Below, in pieces: positions 62,537-64,000 of a stretch of 64,000 bases of DNA. The DNA is taken from positions 1 to 64,000 of the forward strand of contig NZ_PYCN01000026.1 in assembly GCF_003062295.1 (NCBI RefSeq). The letters are read 5' to 3'. A program made the position numbers and the translations under genes. Position 1 is the stretch's first letter, and each line of letters begins with the position of its first letter. The notes beneath the pieces are model-generated. The model saw only the letters and a program-made list of their open reading frames with translations. It ran no database searches and was not told the origin of the DNA. The stretch is from Bradyrhizobium algeriense (GTDB lineage Bacteria; Pseudomonadota; Alphaproteobacteria; Rhizobiales; Xanthobacteraceae).

Positions 62537-63505
62537 TCAACGCGAGAGCGCGGCAGCAAGCCGCGACCATTCCGTCCCGTTACCCGGCAAGCCCAGCCGG
62601 AGCCATCCCGGCCTTTGTTCAAAAACACGTGACCATATCTGGCCGCGCGCGAGCCGCGCCTGCGCGGCGCGCGCGTCGCCGGTCTCATAGAGCCGGAACA
62701 GCAGCGTCCCGCCGACCAGTTGCCAGCCCTGCGATCGCACTTCAGCATCCAGCCGGAGGCAATCGCGCGCCAGACGCGTCGCGGTTGCCTTTGCCCACTC
62801 GCGATCAAGCAAGGCGCGCCGTCCGATCGCAATCGCTGCGCCCGAAATCGGCCATGGACCCACCATCGCCGCCAGCGCCGCGATATCGGCCTCGCTGCCG
62901 AGAACGAAGCCGAGCCGCAGTCCTGCAAGCCCGTAAAACTTCCCGAATGAGCGCAGGATCAACAGCCCCGACGGTCCCGCCCCAGGTGCTAGCGACAAGC
63001 CGGAAACGGCGTCAGCAAAGCTCTCGTCGACCACTAGTCGACCGACGCGCGGCAAGAGCGAGAGAAACTCGTTCGGATGATGGCGTCGGCCATCCGGATT
63101 GTTGGGATTAACAACCACGGCGAGATCGGCTCCTGCCAGCGCTTCGAGATTAGAAACCTCGGCCACGTCGTCCCAGGCTGCGGCCGAAAGAACCGCCGCG
63201 TACTCGTTATAGGTCGGCGCAAGAATTCGCGCCCGGCCGCGCGACGAAAGACTCGGCAGCAATTGGATGGCTACTTGTGCGCCACCAAGGGCCACGATTC
63301 GGGCCTTGGTGGTGTAGGCCTGCTGTGCAGCCTCATGGAGGGATTCGATATCGGATCGCGACGGCAGCGCGCTCCAGTATCTTGGCTCCACCTCACCCAC
63401 CGGATAGGGCTGCCGATTGATCCCGGTTGAGAGATCGATCCAGTCCTGCGCACGCCCGCCGAAGCGCTGAACGGCGAGATCGAGATTTCCACCATGCTCG
63501 AGCAT
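62537..63505 (-). CDS. cobC: L-threonine-O-3-phosphate decarboxylase/aminotransferase-like CobC
   Basis: This 322-residue PLP enzyme (CobC in Pseudomonas naming, CobD in Salmonella) makes aminopropanol phosphate for the nucleotide loop. Motifs: WIDLSTGINRQPYPV, VALGGAQVAIQLLPSL, VVVNPNNPDGRRHHPNEFLS, RLVVDESFADAV and RSFGKFYGLAGLRLGFVLGS with the PLP lysine. ATG 63505 (MLEHGGNLDLAVQRFGG) has GGAG upstream; the frame opens 13 codons earlier. It follows cobD by ten bases. Confidence 0.93.
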   Translation of the reverse strand: MLEHGGNLDLAVQRFGGRAQDWIDLSTGINRQPYPVGEVEPRYWSALPSRSDIESLHEAAQQAYTTKARIVALGGAQVAIQLLPSLSSRGRARILAPTYNEYAAVLSAAAWDDVAEVSNLEALAGADLAVVVNPNNPDGRRHHPNEFLSLLPRVGRLVVDESFADAVSGLSLAPGAGPSGLLILRSFGKFYGLAGLRLGFVLGSEADIAALAAMVGPWPISGAAIAIGRRALLDREWAKATATRLARDCLRLDAEVRSQGWQLVGGTLLFRLYETGDARAAQARLARGQIWSRVFEQRPGWLRLGLPGNGTEWSRLAAALSR

Positions 63506-63515
63506 TGCCTCTCCG

Positions 63516-64000
63516 TCACGCGAAGGCCAAAATCGCAAACGCACCGGCCAAAAGAACCATGGCGCGGACGTAGAGCCTCAACCCTTGCCGGATGTCCGCA
63601 GCGAACGGATCGCGCGCCCCCTCGTTGAGCCAAGGTTCGTCGGCGGTGCCACCGTGATAGATGCGCGGCCCGCTGAGCCGCACGCCGAGTGCGCCGGCCA
63701 TGGCTGCTTCCGGCCAGCCGGCATTGATCGAGCGGTGGCGGCGCGCATCCCTCGCCATGCAAGATAACGCATTCGAAGGCCGCGTCGCCAGCACCACACA
63801 CAAAAAGCCCGTGAGACGCGCCGGTATGAAATTGGCGAGATCGTCGATGCGCGCGGCGGCCCAACCGAAGGATTCGTGGCGCATCGTGCGATGGCCGATC
63901 ATGGAGTCGAGCGTATTGATCGCCTTGTAGCCGACAATGCCCGGCAGCCCGAACAACGCTCCCCAGAACACGGGCGCCACAATGCCGTCGGAAGCGTTCT
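63516..64000 (-). CDS. cobD: Adenosylcobinamide-phosphate synthase CobD (5' end beyond window)
   Basis: Only the C-terminal 161 residues are in the window; the frame is open to the right edge (NASDGIVAPVFWGALFG...). CobD (CbiB family) is a membrane enzyme that joins aminopropanol phosphate to adenosylcobyric acid. LPGIVGYKAINTLDSMIGHR, FGWAAARIDDLANFIPARLT and AGWPEAAMAGALGVRLSGPR are family motifs; hydrophobic segments include LTGFLCVVL and a C-terminal helix AMVLLAGAFAILAFA. Confidence 0.93.
   Translation of the reverse strand, partial: NASDGIVAPVFWGALFGLPGIVGYKAINTLDSMIGHRTMRHESFGWAAARIDDLANFIPARLTGFLCVVLATRPSNALSCMARDARRHRSINAGWPEAAMAGALGVRLSGPRIYHGGTADEPWLNEGARDPFAADIRQGLRLYVRAMVLLAGAFAILAFA

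Noticed and set aside
1..64000. CRISPR arrays, tRNA or rRNA genes, phage attachment sites
   Set aside because: No regularly spaced repeats, cloverleaf-like sequence or rRNA signature was noticed on either strand; a covariance-model scan would be needed to exclude small RNA genes.

Overview
The window reads as an accessory region of an alphaproteobacterial root-nodule symbiont, most probably a Bradyrhizobium symbiosis island or its border. This rests on the hup/hyp hydrogenase gene order, FixK-type boxes, the aerobic (CobG/CobN) cobalamin route, and rhizobial-type insertion-sequence debris. The species assignment is inference; no rRNA, tRNA or replication gene was seen.

Layout. 1-2905 (minus): N-terminal part of a nonribosomal peptide synthetase (formyltransferase, half condensation domain, serine-type adenylation domain) that runs off the left edge. 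3.2-9.4 kb: a graveyard of broken transposases (IS6, IS66, IS110, IS5-like, ISNCY-like, IS630). 9.5-24.8 kb: isolated genes (TauD-type dioxygenase, a hypothetical protein, GNAT, HipBA, a membrane protein) among remnants (thioesterase, beta-lactamase, PEP mutase, OprB porin, hemN) and two copies of a ~218-bp MITE-like element. 25.1-38.8 kb (minus): uptake-hydrogenase cluster hupSLCDF-(G remnant)-HIJK-hypABFCDE, preceded by a sigma-54 type promoter. 39.2-42.8 kb (minus): a GNAT gene, then a two-gene unit of a HemN-like radical SAM protein and a PrnB/indoleamine-dioxygenase-like protein, with a perfect FixK/FNR box upstream. 43.6-64 kb: a nearly complete aerobic cobalamin locus with two cobalamin riboswitches on the minus strand.

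How the genes work together. HypA-F, with a His-rich HypB, build the Ni-Fe(CN)2CO centre of HupL. HupD removes the HupL tail, and HupF/H/I/J/K assist maturation. HupC passes electrons from H2 to the quinone pool. The cob genes take uroporphyrinogen III through precorrins (CobA, I, G, J, M, F, K, L, H), amidation (CobB, CobQ), cobalt insertion (CobN, with small subunits not in this window), adenosylation (CobO) and tail assembly (CobD, CobC, CobT). A CbiM-like protein may supply cobalt. Both HemN-like loci carry FixK-type boxes, so tetrapyrrole and hydrogen metabolism here look tied to low oxygen.

Several otherwise well-preserved genes (hemN, the porin, cobA, the small ORF upstream of the NRPS) are broken by one apparent indel each, two of them in homopolymer runs. 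These could be real mutations or sequencing errors.
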